Positions 19,006 through 28,111 are shown, counted from the stretch's first letter. The stretch: 64,000 nt of DNA from Pseudomonas indica NBRC 103045 (GCF_002091635.1 NZ_BDAC01000019.1:1-64000); one strand, 5' to 3'. The notes: a model not told the origin generated them from the sequence alone. Numbers and translations are program-made.

Positions 19006-19250
19006 ACAACCAGCCTCGTGCCCGGCAAGCCGCCTCGAAAGATACCCCCATTCAGCGCTTCTACAACAGCATGTCAGGCAACCGGCTTGTGCAATCCGGC
19101 CTGCCTCCCTATCCTCTCGCCCGTCACGGCCAATTCCGTGACCGGGTTTGACAGCCCGCAAGTACTCGACACGTTGCGTTGCCACGCCGCGATAGCTCCT
19201 GCTTTGCGGTTGAGTTGCGCATGGGTTAACCAGAACTCGGAGTACCGCTG

Positions 19251-19754
19251 ATGGATGCTGTCTTCACCCCTACCCATTTCCTCCGCCACAACCGCCCCCT
19301 GCGTGCCGTTCTGATCGACGATCAGCCCTGGTTCGTTGCCCGCGACCTCGCTCTGTTGATCGGTCACAAGTTGGAGGACCGTATCGTCCACCGGCTGGAT
19401 GCCGACCAGACGCGCTCGGTCGCCCTCGTCTATGCCGCTGGCGAACCCCAGCCGACGCTGATGATCAGCGAGTCCGGCCTCTATGCGGCGCTGATTTATT
19501 ACCGCCACCCGGAGAACCGCAGCCTACGCCGGTGGATCACCGGCGAGGTGGTGCCGGCGTTGCGGGGCGAGCCGGAGAAGCCGGAGCCACGGCGCAGTCT
19601 GTTGCTCTGGGAGCGGCAGGAGGTGACGTTATTGCACTGGCAGGATTGTTTGTGGGTGCGGTTCAGCGATATGCCGTTCCTGCTGGAGTCGGGCTACCCG
19701 CGAGCGAAGATGCGGCGGCCGCGGTTGCTGGGGTTGTGGGCGCGGCGGTCGTGA
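19251..19754 (+). CDS. BRO-N domain protein (phage antirepressor-like)
   Basis: The product is 167 residues. The BRO-N domain covers residues about 12-107, with the family phrases VLIDDQPWFVARDLALLIGH, LMISESGLYAALIYYR and RRWITGEVVPALR. Such domains bind DNA and occur in prophage antirepressors and in bacterial orphans. The C-terminal 60 residues are arginine- and tryptophan-rich and unfamiliar. The expected partner domains (KilA-C, Ant) are absent, and no other phage genes are near. A GGAG lies 9 bases before the ATG. It is probably a mobile-element leftover that still has an open frame. Confidence 0.85.
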   Translation: MDAVFTPTHFLRHNRPLRAVLIDDQPWFVARDLALLIGHKLEDRIVHRLDADQTRSVALVYAAGEPQPTLMISESGLYAALIYYRHPENRSLRRWITGEVVPALRGEPEKPEPRRSLLLWERQEVTLLHWQDCLWVRFSDMPFLLESGYPRAKMRRPRLLGLWARRS

Positions 19755-19800
19755 GGTGTGGGCGGCTCGGTTGGAGCAGTCGGACCGCCGCTGAACGGAT

Positions 19801-19970
19801 CGTGTAGGGGCGAATTCATTCGCCCTTTGGGACGCGGAGCGTCCCGGGAAGCATTCCCACGCGGAGCGTGGGAACGATCAAGTCAAGGGTCGTGTAGGGG
19901 CGAATTCATTCGCCCTTTGGGACGCAGAGCGTCACGGGAGGCATTCCCACGCGGAGCGTGGGAACGATCA
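19801..19970. repeat. Two tandem copies of an ~90-base intergenic repeat
   Basis: Copies begin at 19801 and 19891. Each contains three palindromes: GGGCGAATTCATTCGCCC, GGGACGCGGAGCGTCCC and TTCCCACGCGGAGCGTGGGAA. The second copy has a degenerate middle palindrome. The same unit recurs on the other side of hipBA at 21752-21945. Confidence 0.9.
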
Positions 19971-19994
19971 GTGGCATGGTCTGTACAGCGCGGT

Positions 19995-20060
19995 TTGCCT
20001 TTCATATTTTTGCACCTAAAATCGATCACTAAGCGGTTAGTGTATTTTTTTAGGTGCAAA
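19995..20060 (+). promoter_or_regulatory. hipBA promoter and autoregulatory operator
   Basis: A candidate sigma-70 promoter has TTGCCT (19995-20000) and TAAAAT (20017-20022) 16 bases apart. A 13-base perfect inverted repeat, TTTGCACCTAAAA (20009-20021) and TTTTAGGTGCAAA (20048-20060), covers the -10 box and the AGGTG ribosome site just before the hipB ATG. HipB-type antitoxins bind such palindromes to repress their own operon. The assignment is by eye. Confidence 0.7.
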
Positions 20061-20061
20061 T

Positions 20062-20403
20062 ATGAAGCGACAACAAGCCTCGGCGATGCCCGATCATCTG
20101 AGCAGTCAATTGGCCGAGTTGGGTCAGGCGCTGGCGGATAGCCGTATCGCTCGCAAGATCACCCAGGCGGAGGTGGCGGTCAGGGCGAATGTCAGTCGCA
20201 ACACCATCGTGCGTATCGAACGGGGCGATGCCGGGGTGGCGGTCGGGCAAATTCTTCGTTACCTGGATGCCGTGCGGCCAGGCGTCTCGCTGCAGGCGTT
20301 TCTCAGCCAGCCGGACACGGCCGTGGTTCAGATGGAGGCCCAGGGTAAGCGCCAGCGGTCGCGGCCGCTCGGCGAGAAGGAGCTGAAGCGTTATGACTTC
20401 TGA
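20062..20403 (+). CDS. hipB: HipB-like XRE-family antitoxin
   Basis: The product is 113 residues with a helix-turn-helix domain at about 28-75 (ITQAEVAVRANVSRNTIVRI). A tail ends RPLGEKELKRYDF. In the HipBA family the antitoxin binds the operator and sequesters the kinase toxin. The stop lies 8 bases inside the hipA frame, so the genes overlap by 11 bases and are probably translationally coupled. The ATG sits 1 base after an operator half-site, and AGGTG within that half-site is the likely ribosome site. Confidence 0.9.
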   Translation: MKRQQASAMPDHLSSQLAELGQALADSRIARKITQAEVAVRANVSRNTIVRIERGDAGVAVGQILRYLDAVRPGVSLQAFLSQPDTAVVQMEAQGKRQRSRPLGEKELKRYDF

Positions 20404-21733
20404 ACGCGAGCTGATGGTGCATGCCTACCTGCCCGGCGCCACCGTGGCGGTACCGGCCGGGTTGCTGACGCTGACCGAATCCGACACGCAGGTGGTCGCC
20501 GCCCGATTCGGCTATGGCTTGCGCTATCTGAAGCGTCCCGGGGCAATCGAGATCGACCCGGTGGATTTGGGCTTTCTCAACGGGCAAGAGGTCGCCGGTC
20601 GTGAATTGTTCCCAGAGGGAGCGGCTCTGTTCGGCGGTATTCGGGACGCGGCGCCGGATGCCTGGGGCCGGCGGGTGATCGAGGCGCGACATCGGGCACC
20701 GGCCAATGGGTTGCCGGAGTCGGTGTATCTGCGGGAGGCAGGCGGTAATCGCGTCGGCGCGCTGGATATCACCGAACGCGGCGAGGAGCCGAAGGGGCTC
20801 GCCCAGGCGGTGGATGTTCGCCGCTTGCATTACCTGCAGGAGGCGGTGGAACGCATTGAGTCCGGCGTCCCCGTTCCGGCCAATCTGCATGCGTTTTTCG
20901 AGGCTGGCTCGAGCATGGGCGGCATGCGGCCGAAGGCGACGCTGCTGGATGCGGATGGTAGCCATTGGCTGGCGAAGTTCTCTTCGGTGACGGACCGTGG
21001 CTTCAACGTACCGGCGGTGGAGCGGGCAACGCTGGAGCTGGCTCGAGCCGCCGGATTGAGAGTGCCGAAAACGCGCCTGGAAGACCTCGGTGCGGGGCGT
21101 TACGCGATGCTGATCGAACGCTTCGACCGTGCCGGTACGGGGGAAGCCGTGGGACGGAGGCACTACATCACGGCGCTGACGCTGATGAACATCCACGAAA
21201 TGGCTTCCATCGAAAGCAGCTATGCGGCCCTGGCGGACCGGATGCGGCGGTTCTTGAATGCCGAGCATCTGGCCGACGATCTGGCCGAGCTGTTCGACCG
21301 CATGGTGTTCAACATTCTGGTCAGCAATGACGACGATCACCTGCGCAACCACGGTTTCATCCTGCAGGAGACGCCTGGGCAGAAGCCCCGCCCGGGGTCA
21401 CAGGATCCGGAACGGCGGGTGGCGCTGGCTTGGCGGCTAAGCCCGCTGTATGACGTAGTGCCTCGACCGAGCGTTGCAAGCAGCCGTTATCTGCACTTGG
21501 GCGTGGGTCAGTATGGGCGCGAGGCCACTCTGACCAATGCACTGTCCTGGGCGGAGCGTTTTGGCCTGCCCTCCTCCATGGCCGTTACCCGGATCGAGCG
21601 GATTTGGCGGGCCGTGCGCGAGTGGCGCACGCACTTCGAAGAGGCCGGTGTCAGCGGCGGCGATATCGATGCGGTGGGCTCGGCCTTTCCGCATGCGCGG
21701 GATATCGGTGGCAAAGCGTTGGGAATTTGTTGA
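20393..21733 (+). CDS. hipA: HipA-like serine/threonine kinase toxin
   Basis: This is a 446-residue type II toxin kinase. E. coli HipA phosphorylates glutamyl-tRNA synthetase and causes persistence; the target here is unknown. The N-terminal subdomain has FGGIRDAAPDAWGRR. The ATP-loop region reads GSSMGGMRPKATLLD, then the ATP lysine WLAKFSS. The catalytic loop is SNDDDHLRNHGF, with the Asp and Asn, and the metal-binding LSPLYDVVP takes the DFG place. The reading frame is complete, so the system looks functional. The start overlaps hipB. It lies in an accessory patch inserted between genes that I recall as neighbours in PAO1. Confidence 0.93.
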   Translation: MTSERELMVHAYLPGATVAVPAGLLTLTESDTQVVAARFGYGLRYLKRPGAIEIDPVDLGFLNGQEVAGRELFPEGAALFGGIRDAAPDAWGRRVIEARHRAPANGLPESVYLREAGGNRVGALDITERGEEPKGLAQAVDVRRLHYLQEAVERIESGVPVPANLHAFFEAGSSMGGMRPKATLLDADGSHWLAKFSSVTDRGFNVPAVERATLELARAAGLRVPKTRLEDLGAGRYAMLIERFDRAGTGEAVGRRHYITALTLMNIHEMASIESSYAALADRMRRFLNAEHLADDLAELFDRMVFNILVSNDDDHLRNHGFILQETPGQKPRPGSQDPERRVALAWRLSPLYDVVPRPSVASSRYLHLGVGQYGREATLTNALSWAERFGLPSSMAVTRIERIWRAVREWRTHFEEAGVSGGDIDAVGSAFPHARDIGGKALGIC

Positions 21734-21751
21734 GCCTGGCTTGGGTACCAG

Positions 21752-21945
21752 GGGGACGCGGAGCGTCCCGGGAAGCATTCCCACGCGGAGCGTGGGAACG
21801 ATCAAGGGTCGTGTAGGGGTGAATTCATTCGCCCTTGGGACGCGGAGCGTCCCGGGAAGCATTCCCACGCGGAGCGTGGGAACGATCAAGGGTCGTGTAG
21901 GGGTGAATTCATTCGCCCTTGGGACGCGGAGCGTCCCGGGAGGCG
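21752..21945. repeat. Further copies of the hipBA-flanking repeat
   Basis: One partial (21752-21804), one complete (21810-21888) and one partial copy (21894-21945) of the same palindrome-rich unit found at 19801-19970, now with a spacing of 84 bases. Together with the left copies they bracket hipBA. Confidence 0.88.
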
Positions 21946-21964
21946 TCCCGCGCGGGATCGGAGT

Positions 21965-23110
21965 TTACAGGCACTCGCCGACGACGCGGGCGAGCTTCTG
22001 GGCGCGGGGGTCCATGAGGACGTAAGGGCCGAGGGTGTTGGTGACGAAGCCGAAGGCGAGGTCGCGCTCGGGGTCGGCGAAGCCGCTGGAACCGCCGGCG
22101 CCGGGGTGGCCGAAGGCTTTCGGGCCGAGGCCGTAGGTGGCGTTGGCGACGTCCGGCTGGTCGAGCATGCAGCCGAGTCCGAAGCGGGTGCTGGTGAGCA
22201 GGGTCTTGTCTTCGCCGCGACAATGCTCGCGGGTGAGTTCGTTGAGCAGATCGGATTCCAGCAGGCTGCCGTCCAGCAGACCGGCATAGAGCCCGGCCAG
22301 GGCTCGGGCGTTGCCGTGGCCGTTGGCAGCGGGTTGCTGCATACGACGCCATTCCGGTTTGTTGGTGCTGGTCATGATGGACGGCGGGTTGGTAAAGGCC
22401 CGCGTCGGCATGGAGGTGGGCTCGGTCATCATGCACTTGAGCAGACGCTGGGCGGCGGCATCGCCGAGGTTGCCCTTGGCCCGGGCGATGTGGGCGACGC
22501 GGGGGAATTCGGCGTCGTCCAGGCCGACATGGAAGTCCAGGCCCAGGGGCTTTGCGGTACGAGCGACGATGGATTCGCCGGGGCCACGGCCGTCGGCGCG
22601 TCGCAGCAGTTCGCCCACCAGCCAACCGTAGGTGATCGGGGCATAGCCATGGCCTTCGCCGGGCGTCCACCAAGGCTGCTCGGCGGCCAGGGCCTGAATC
22701 ATGGCATTCCAGTCGTAGAGGGCTTCGGCGGGGAGCAGTTCATGCAGCGCAGGCAGGCCGGCCTGGTGGCAGAGCAGTTGGCGCAGGGTGATCTTTTCTT
22801 TGCCGGCAGCAGCGAACTCGGGCCAGAGGCGCGCGACGGGGGCATCCAGCTCCAGCTTGCCCTCGCCGACCAGTTGCAGGGCGGTGACGGCGGTGAAGGT
22901 CTTGGTGCAGGAGAACAGGTTGAGGATGGTGTCGCTGTTCCACGCCTCGGTGCCGTCCTTGTCGGCGACGCCGGCCCAGATATCCACCACGGTTTCGCCG
23001 CCGACCTTGATGCAGAGCGCCGCACCGCGTTCCTGGGGATTTTCGAAGAGGGCGGCGAAGGCGTCCTTCACCGCTTCGAATTTCAGGTCGAAAAAGCCTT
23101 GAATCTGCAC
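21965..23110 (-). CDS. Beta-lactamase-fold serine esterase (EstB type)
   Basis: The product is 381 residues from GTG 23110, with AAGGAG six bases upstream. It is a class C beta-lactamase/penicillin-binding-protein fold enzyme. The nucleophile is in SCTKTF (SXXK), the tyrosine in GYAPITYGW, and a late HPGAGGS occupies the KTG-like place. No signal peptide is seen, so it is likely cytoplasmic. Related EstB-like enzymes hydrolyse short-chain esters; the natural substrate is unknown. From memory the PAO1 homologue lies next to the OmpA gene now found about 3.9 kb to the left, which marks the right border of the inserted patch. Confidence 0.85.
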   Translation of the reverse strand: MQIQGFFDLKFEAVKDAFAALFENPQERGAALCIKVGGETVVDIWAGVADKDGTEAWNSDTILNLFSCTKTFTAVTALQLVGEGKLELDAPVARLWPEFAAAGKEKITLRQLLCHQAGLPALHELLPAEALYDWNAMIQALAAEQPWWTPGEGHGYAPITYGWLVGELLRRADGRGPGESIVARTAKPLGLDFHVGLDDAEFPRVAHIARAKGNLGDAAAQRLLKCMMTEPTSMPTRAFTNPPSIMTSTNKPEWRRMQQPAANGHGNARALAGLYAGLLDGSLLESDLLNELTREHCRGEDKTLLTSTRFGLGCMLDQPDVANATYGLGPKAFGHPGAGGSSGFADPERDLAFGFVTNTLGPYVLMDPRAQKLARVVGECL

Positions 23111-23505
23111 GCGGGCTCCTTGGGATGGTTCGGCAATGCCGCGCATTGTTTCAGCCGGGCGCAGGAATGTGAACCGGTCGGGAGGTGGGATTGTTTATGG
23201 GAATGGTTGAAGGGAGTGGAGGGTTATTCAATTGCCGGGGAGGTGTGTAGGCCGAACCTATGTGCGAACCGACAGGCCGTCCCCTCTCCCCAAAGGGGAG
23301 AGGGGGGTTGTTCGTGCGAGCGCGCAATACCCTGTAGGGGCGAATTTATTCGCCTGGCAGGTAGCGCAATTCCCTACCCTCGCAAATCCGGACGTTATGC
23401 GCAGGGCCGAGAACTTACCCCTCACCCTAGCCCTCGGCTTTGCATCCTTGAAGTCGTTTCCCCTGCGAGGAAAGGCACGTACGGTGCGGGGTCGCATGAA
23501 CGAGC
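23111..23505. other. Gene-free interval with perfect hairpin
   Basis: About 395 bases without a gene. A perfect 11-base inverted repeat, CCCCTCTCCCC (23281-23291) and GGGGAGAGGGG (23295-23305), has a 3-base loop and lacks a uridine run. A REP-like GTAGGGGCGAATTTATTCGCC lies at about 23335. Either may act at the end of the glycoside hydrolase transcript. Confidence 0.6.
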
Positions 23506-25890
23506 TTACTGCGCCGGCTGCTGAGGCGGGGCCTGTTCGCCGATCGTCTTCTTCGCTTCTCCCTTGTTGTTCTCACCCACCGGAGCCGGCGGGGCCAGGA
23601 GGGTCTTGGGGACGTCGAGGTTGGCCTTGCGCACGGCTTCGACGAAGCCCTGGAACGGGCGATCGGTAATGCCGACCAGGCCGAGGTGGCCGTTCTCGCC
23701 GTCGAGCAGACGGCCGGTCACCGGCTGGTCGAGATACTGGAACCAGTGGGCGCCGACGATCATCGGGTCGGTCAGGGCCTGTTTCAGGAAGTGGGCGTAG
23801 GCCGGGCCGCGCTCTTCTTCCTTGTAGACCTCGGCGACACCACCCCAGAACGGGCCGCGATCGCGCGAGCCGAAGTGGAACTCAGTGATGAGCACCGGCT
23901 TGTCCAGCGCACGCAGGGCGTCGAAGTCGTAGCCCTGCTGCGGCTCGCGGGTATAGAAGTTGAAACTCAGCACGTCGCAATACTGGGCGCAGGCCTCCAC
24001 CGCCTCGGGGGTGCTGACAGCGAAGCGGCCGCCAAGCAGCAGGTGGTTGGGAGCGTGCCAGTCGAGCGAGTCGGAGATGGTCTTGAAGTAGGTGTCGGCG
24101 AACAGCTTCTGGAAGCGTTTGAAGTCTTCCTCGATGGCCGGGTGTTCCGGGCTCGGCAACGGCGCTTCGAAACCGGGGTCCTCCAGCAGCTCCCAGGCTG
24201 GCAGGTCGATGCCCCAGGCCGCAGACAGCCCCTGCTGGTTGCGATACTTGTCGCGCAGTTGCTTGAGGAAGGCGCGCTTGGCCGGTACATCGGTGGTCAG
24301 GCGCAGGGTGCCGTAGGCCAGGGCGTAGCGGGCTTTGGGATCAGTGCCGACGCCCGCCCAGGCGAGTTCGTTGTCGGCGAAGTAGCCCAGCAGCCAGGGG
24401 TCTTCGCGGTGATCGCGGGTGGCGATGGCGATGGCCCGTTCGGCTGCCATGGCGAAGCGCGGATCGAACGGATCGGGGATACCGCCCCACCAGTCGTGGC
24501 CGGTGCTGATGGTGGCGTAGTCGCCCTGGATTGACAGCGGCAGCGTATAAGGCATGCGCTTGGCCTCGCCGAGCGCGTTGTCGCTCCAGTTGCCGAGGGT
24601 GTTGAACCCCCAGCCCTGCAGGCGGTCGAGGGTCTGGTTAACCCAGCGCTCGGCTTCCGGCACACAGGGCTTTTCCGCCGCGGTGGATTGCGCGGGAGCG
24701 GAAGAGCCAGCGGCAGGCTCCCCGGTGGTAGGCGCTGCAGCCTCCGGAGCGGCACCGGCGGGCTTCTGAGGCGCATCCGGCGGGCAAACCTGATCGCCGT
24801 AGGTGCGTTGCAGGTTGGCGCGGTAGAAGTCGTACCAGCGGCCCTGGGCGTAGGCGCGGCCCTTGTTGGCGCCGGTGTCGCTGCGGTTGTCACCCTGGCC
24901 GTAGAACGCCGCGAGCGGCTCGCCTTCTTTCGGCAGCGCAGTGAACATGCTTTCGCGTCCTTCGACGTAGGTCTGGCTGCCGTTGGCGGTAACGGTGTTC
25001 ACACCGAGGGAATAGAACGGATGACCTTCGGGGGTGACCAGGTACCAGCGACCGTCATGCTTCTCGGTGCGGAAGAAGCCTCGCGCTTCGAAGGACGGGC
25101 CCTTCATCCAGCCGCCGAAGCGGTCCTGCTCGGGGCGTTTATCCAGCCAGCCCTTGAGCTGGTCCTTTTCCTTGACGGATGCCTGCTTGAGCTGGGCGTC
25201 GCTGTTCACTTTTTCCGGCCAGCGGGCCCGGGTGTACTGGCCATAGGCATCGACGATGCCGGTGTAGGCCGCTTTCAGCGAGCCTTCGCCCGGTTCGACC
25301 AGCACACGTCCGAGCAGGATGTTCTGGTTCGCATCGGGGCGATCCAGGGAAAGGGTGATGGAGCTGACCTGCGCCGGGTTCAATTCGCCTTCGACGAATT
25401 CAGCCAGCAGCAGGCGTTGCCCTTCATGTTCGAAGGGCATCGGCGGGCCGGCGCGCATACCGTGGTCGCGCGGCGTGGTGGCGTGCAGCGGGACCAGCAA
25501 CGTCTGCGCCGGGCCGGCCGGCAGTGCGATACGGCTGGTAAGAGCCTTGCCGTCGCTGCTTTCGATGCGCAGGTCGAGGGTGATGGCCCAGTCCTGGGCG
25601 TTCTGGATGCGCAGGCCGAGCACGCCGGCCTGGGACCAGTCCCAGGTGCCCTGTTGGGGGGTGAGCTGCAGGGTCGGCCGCTCACCGACATGGAACACCA
25701 GGCGTCGCAACGCTTCGCCCCGGTCGGTGAATTCGGGCTCCAGCGACGGGAGCGCGCTGCCCTGGGTGACCACCTTGGCCACGTCGGTCGGGCGAGCGAA
25801 GTTGAAGAGGTTTTGCTGGGCCTCGGGCGCAGCGAATAGCGGAGTGGCCAGCATCAGTGCCACCACGGCGTACAACGGACGACGCATCAT
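23506..25890 (-). CDS. Secreted glycoside hydrolase, agarase/GH50-like
   Basis: The product is 794 residues with a cleavable signal peptide (ALMLATPLFAAPEA). A beta-sandwich N-terminal part is followed by a TIM-barrel hydrolase from about residue 260. Visible barrel phrases are YLVTPEGHPFYSLGVN, FADNELAWAG (a candidate acid Glu after Asn) and KPVLITEFHFGSRDRGPFW (a candidate nucleophile Glu). Similarity is to agarase-type GH50/GH42-clan proteins, but many Pseudomonas carry it without degrading agar, so the true substrate is uncertain. Between two cysteines (QVCPP and KPCVPE) lies an Ala/Pro/Thr-rich insert of roughly 40 residues. A short Pro/Gln tail ends the protein. Confidence 0.75.
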   Translation of the reverse strand: MMRRPLYAVVALMLATPLFAAPEAQQNLFNFARPTDVAKVVTQGSALPSLEPEFTDRGEALRRLVFHVGERPTLQLTPQQGTWDWSQAGVLGLRIQNAQDWAITLDLRIESSDGKALTSRIALPAGPAQTLLVPLHATTPRDHGMRAGPPMPFEHEGQRLLLAEFVEGELNPAQVSSITLSLDRPDANQNILLGRVLVEPGEGSLKAAYTGIVDAYGQYTRARWPEKVNSDAQLKQASVKEKDQLKGWLDKRPEQDRFGGWMKGPSFEARGFFRTEKHDGRWYLVTPEGHPFYSLGVNTVTANGSQTYVEGRESMFTALPKEGEPLAAFYGQGDNRSDTGANKGRAYAQGRWYDFYRANLQRTYGDQVCPPDAPQKPAGAAPEAAAPTTGEPAAGSSAPAQSTAAEKPCVPEAERWVNQTLDRLQGWGFNTLGNWSDNALGEAKRMPYTLPLSIQGDYATISTGHDWWGGIPDPFDPRFAMAAERAIAIATRDHREDPWLLGYFADNELAWAGVGTDPKARYALAYGTLRLTTDVPAKRAFLKQLRDKYRNQQGLSAAWGIDLPAWELLEDPGFEAPLPSPEHPAIEEDFKRFQKLFADTYFKTISDSLDWHAPNHLLLGGRFAVSTPEAVEACAQYCDVLSFNFYTREPQQGYDFDALRALDKPVLITEFHFGSRDRGPFWGGVAEVYKEEERGPAYAHFLKQALTDPMIVGAHWFQYLDQPVTGRLLDGENGHLGLVGITDRPFQGFVEAVRKANLDVPKTLLAPPAPVGENNKGEAKKTIGEQAPPQQPAQ

Positions 25891-25966
25891 GAAAAAAACA
25901 GCCTCTCTACTGTCGAGCAGTCAATAGACCACGCCTTACCCGGATGATGCTGTCGATGAGTACCAT

Positions 25967-28111
25967 TTATGCGATTTCCCGGCGGAACGGCGGCAACGCG
26001 TTGAGAATCGCTTTGCCATAGCGCTGGGTCACCACCCGGCGATCCAGCAGGGTGATGGTGCCGCGGTCGCTTTCGGTGCGCAGCAGCCGCCCGCAGGCCT
26101 GGACCAGGCGCAACGAAGCGTCCGGCACGGCGATTTCCATGAAGGGGTTGCCGCCGCGCGCCTCGATCCATTCCGACAACGCAGCTTCGACGGGATCATC
26201 CGGCACGGCGAACGGAATCTTAGCGATTACCACGTGTTCGCAATAGGCTCCCGGCAGGTCGACGCCCTCGGCGAAGCTGGCGAGGCCGAACAGCACGCTG
26301 GGCTCGCCATCGTCGACGCGTGCCTTGTGCTTGTTCAGGGTTTCCTGCTTGGACAGGTTGCCCTGGATGAGCACGCGCTTGCGCCAGTCGCGTTCGAGGC
26401 CATCGAAGACGTCCTGCATCTGCTTGCGCGAGGAGAACAGCACCAAGGTGCCGCGGGTGCCGTCCACCAGGGCCGGCAATTCGCGGACGATGGCGGCGGT
26501 ATGGGCGGCGGCGTCGCGCGGGTCGGCGCGCAGGTCCGGCACCTTGAGCAGCCCCGCATCGGCATGGTGGAACGGGCTGGGCACCACGGCGGTGACCGCC
26601 ACCTTGGGCAGGCCGGCGCGCATGCGGTAGCGGTCGAAACTGTTCAGCGCGGTGAGGGTGGCGGAGGTCACCAGGGCGCCGTAGGCGACGTTCCACAGGT
26701 TGCGACGCAGGGTCTCCGCGGCGAGGATCGGGCTGGCGTTGACCTCGATGTCGTAGGCCGCGCCGCTCTCCGCCAGGGTCAGCCAGCGGGCCATGGGCGG
26801 GTTGTCTTCCGGGTCTTCGACGGTGAAGGCGGTCCACAGCTCCCAGGTGCCCTGGGCACGGGACAACAGGCTGCCGAACAGGGGATACCACTCCTCCGCC
26901 TGGTGACTGGCGACACCAACGCTGGCCTCACCGTCCATGGCCTCCTTGAGCAGCTCGGTGAGCCGGGTGAAGAGGTCGGTGAGCTTGGCGAAGCCCTTTT
27001 TCAGCTCCAGCCCCATTTCCCGCAGGTGTTCCGGCACCAGTCCGCCAACGAAACGATGGCGTGGCCGCTCGCGGCCTTCCATGTCTTCACCGGCACGGAA
27101 ATCGGCGACCTGCTCGCAGGCACTGAACATGAATTGCTGTTGCGTGCGCAGTTCGCGCGCCAGCTCCGGCACGCCTTCGATCAACCGCCCCAGCTCGCCG
27201 GGCAGCGGGTGCTGGGCGAGCAACTTGGTGAGGTTCTTTTCCACTTGGCCGAGCCAGTCGGCCGTGGAACGCAGGCGGGTGAAATGGGCGAAATGGCCGA
27301 TGGCCTTGTCCGGCAGGTGGTGGCCTTCGTCGAAGACGTAGAGCGTTTCGCGCGGATCGGGCAGCACGGCGCCACCGCCCAGCGCCAGGTCGGCGAGGAC
27401 CATGTCGTGGTTCGTGACGATCACGTCGACCTTGGTCATGCCTTCGCGGGCTTTATAGAAGGCGCACTGCTGGAAATTCGGGCAATGACGGTTGGTGCAC
27501 TGGCTGTGGTCGGTGGTCAGGCGCGCCCAGTCGGCATCTTCCAGTGCTTCTGGCCAGGCATCGCGGTCGCCGTCCCAGCGGTTGCCGGCGAGCTTTTCGA
27601 TCATCTGGGTGAAGAGCTTCTGGCTGCGCTCGTCGACGTCGAGCTTGAAGCCTTCTTCTTCGAACAACTGGGCCGTGGCGTTCTGTGCCTGCCCTTCCTG
27701 CAACAGCATGTCCAGCTTGGACAGGCACAAATAGCGGCCACGCCCCTTGGCCAGGGCGAAGCTGAAGTTGAGGCCCGAGTTGCGCATCAGGTCCGGCAGG
27801 TCCTTGTGCACGATCTGTTCTTGCAGGGCCACGGTAGCGGTGGCAATCACCAGGCGCTTGCCAGCGGCCTTGGCGATGGGAATGGTGGCCAGGCTGTAGG
27901 CGACGGTCTTGCCGGTACCGGTCCCCGCCTCCACCGCCACCACCGCCGGTTCGCCATCGCGCTGGCCTTCATCGTTGTGCTTGATCGCGCCGAGCACCTT
28001 GGCCACTTCGGCGATCATCAGCCGTTGGCCGTAACGCGGCTTGAGCCCCTTGGCTTCGAGAAAACGAGAATAGGCCCCCTGGATCTGGGCCTTGAGTTCG
28101 GGACTGAGCAT
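25967..28111 (-). CDS. dinG: ATP-dependent DNA helicase DinG
   Basis: The product is 714 residues from ATG 28111, very near the E. coli length (716). It is a superfamily 2 XPD-like 5'-3' helicase with an iron-sulfur cluster that unwinds R-loops and forked DNA. Walker A is AVEAGTGTGKTVA. The iron-sulfur cysteines lie in CTNRHCPNFQQC plus an earlier YLCLSK. The DEAH-type box is VFDEGHHLPDKA, and motif VI is VQACGRLLRTESDRG. An upstream in-frame extension lacks family similarity and overlaps the divergent gene, so I rejected it. No LexA box was identified by eye. Confidence 0.96.
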   Translation of the reverse strand: MLSPELKAQIQGAYSRFLEAKGLKPRYGQRLMIAEVAKVLGAIKHNDEGQRDGEPAVVAVEAGTGTGKTVAYSLATIPIAKAAGKRLVIATATVALQEQIVHKDLPDLMRNSGLNFSFALAKGRGRYLCLSKLDMLLQEGQAQNATAQLFEEEGFKLDVDERSQKLFTQMIEKLAGNRWDGDRDAWPEALEDADWARLTTDHSQCTNRHCPNFQQCAFYKAREGMTKVDVIVTNHDMVLADLALGGGAVLPDPRETLYVFDEGHHLPDKAIGHFAHFTRLRSTADWLGQVEKNLTKLLAQHPLPGELGRLIEGVPELARELRTQQQFMFSACEQVADFRAGEDMEGRERPRHRFVGGLVPEHLREMGLELKKGFAKLTDLFTRLTELLKEAMDGEASVGVASHQAEEWYPLFGSLLSRAQGTWELWTAFTVEDPEDNPPMARWLTLAESGAAYDIEVNASPILAAETLRRNLWNVAYGALVTSATLTALNSFDRYRMRAGLPKVAVTAVVPSPFHHADAGLLKVPDLRADPRDAAAHTAAIVRELPALVDGTRGTLVLFSSRKQMQDVFDGLERDWRKRVLIQGNLSKQETLNKHKARVDDGEPSVLFGLASFAEGVDLPGAYCEHVVIAKIPFAVPDDPVEAALSEWIEARGGNPFMEIAVPDASLRLVQACGRLLRTESDRGTITLLDRRVVTQRYGKAILNALPPFRREIA

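Noticed and set aside
18955-19185. 76-residue minus-strand frame next to the CRISPR leader
   Set aside because: No ribosome site or recognisable domain and it overlaps the AT-rich leader.
19758-20141. 127-residue plus-strand frame with two EFIRPLGR-type repeats
   Set aside because: It translates the two palindromic repeat copies upstream of hipBA and is noncoding.
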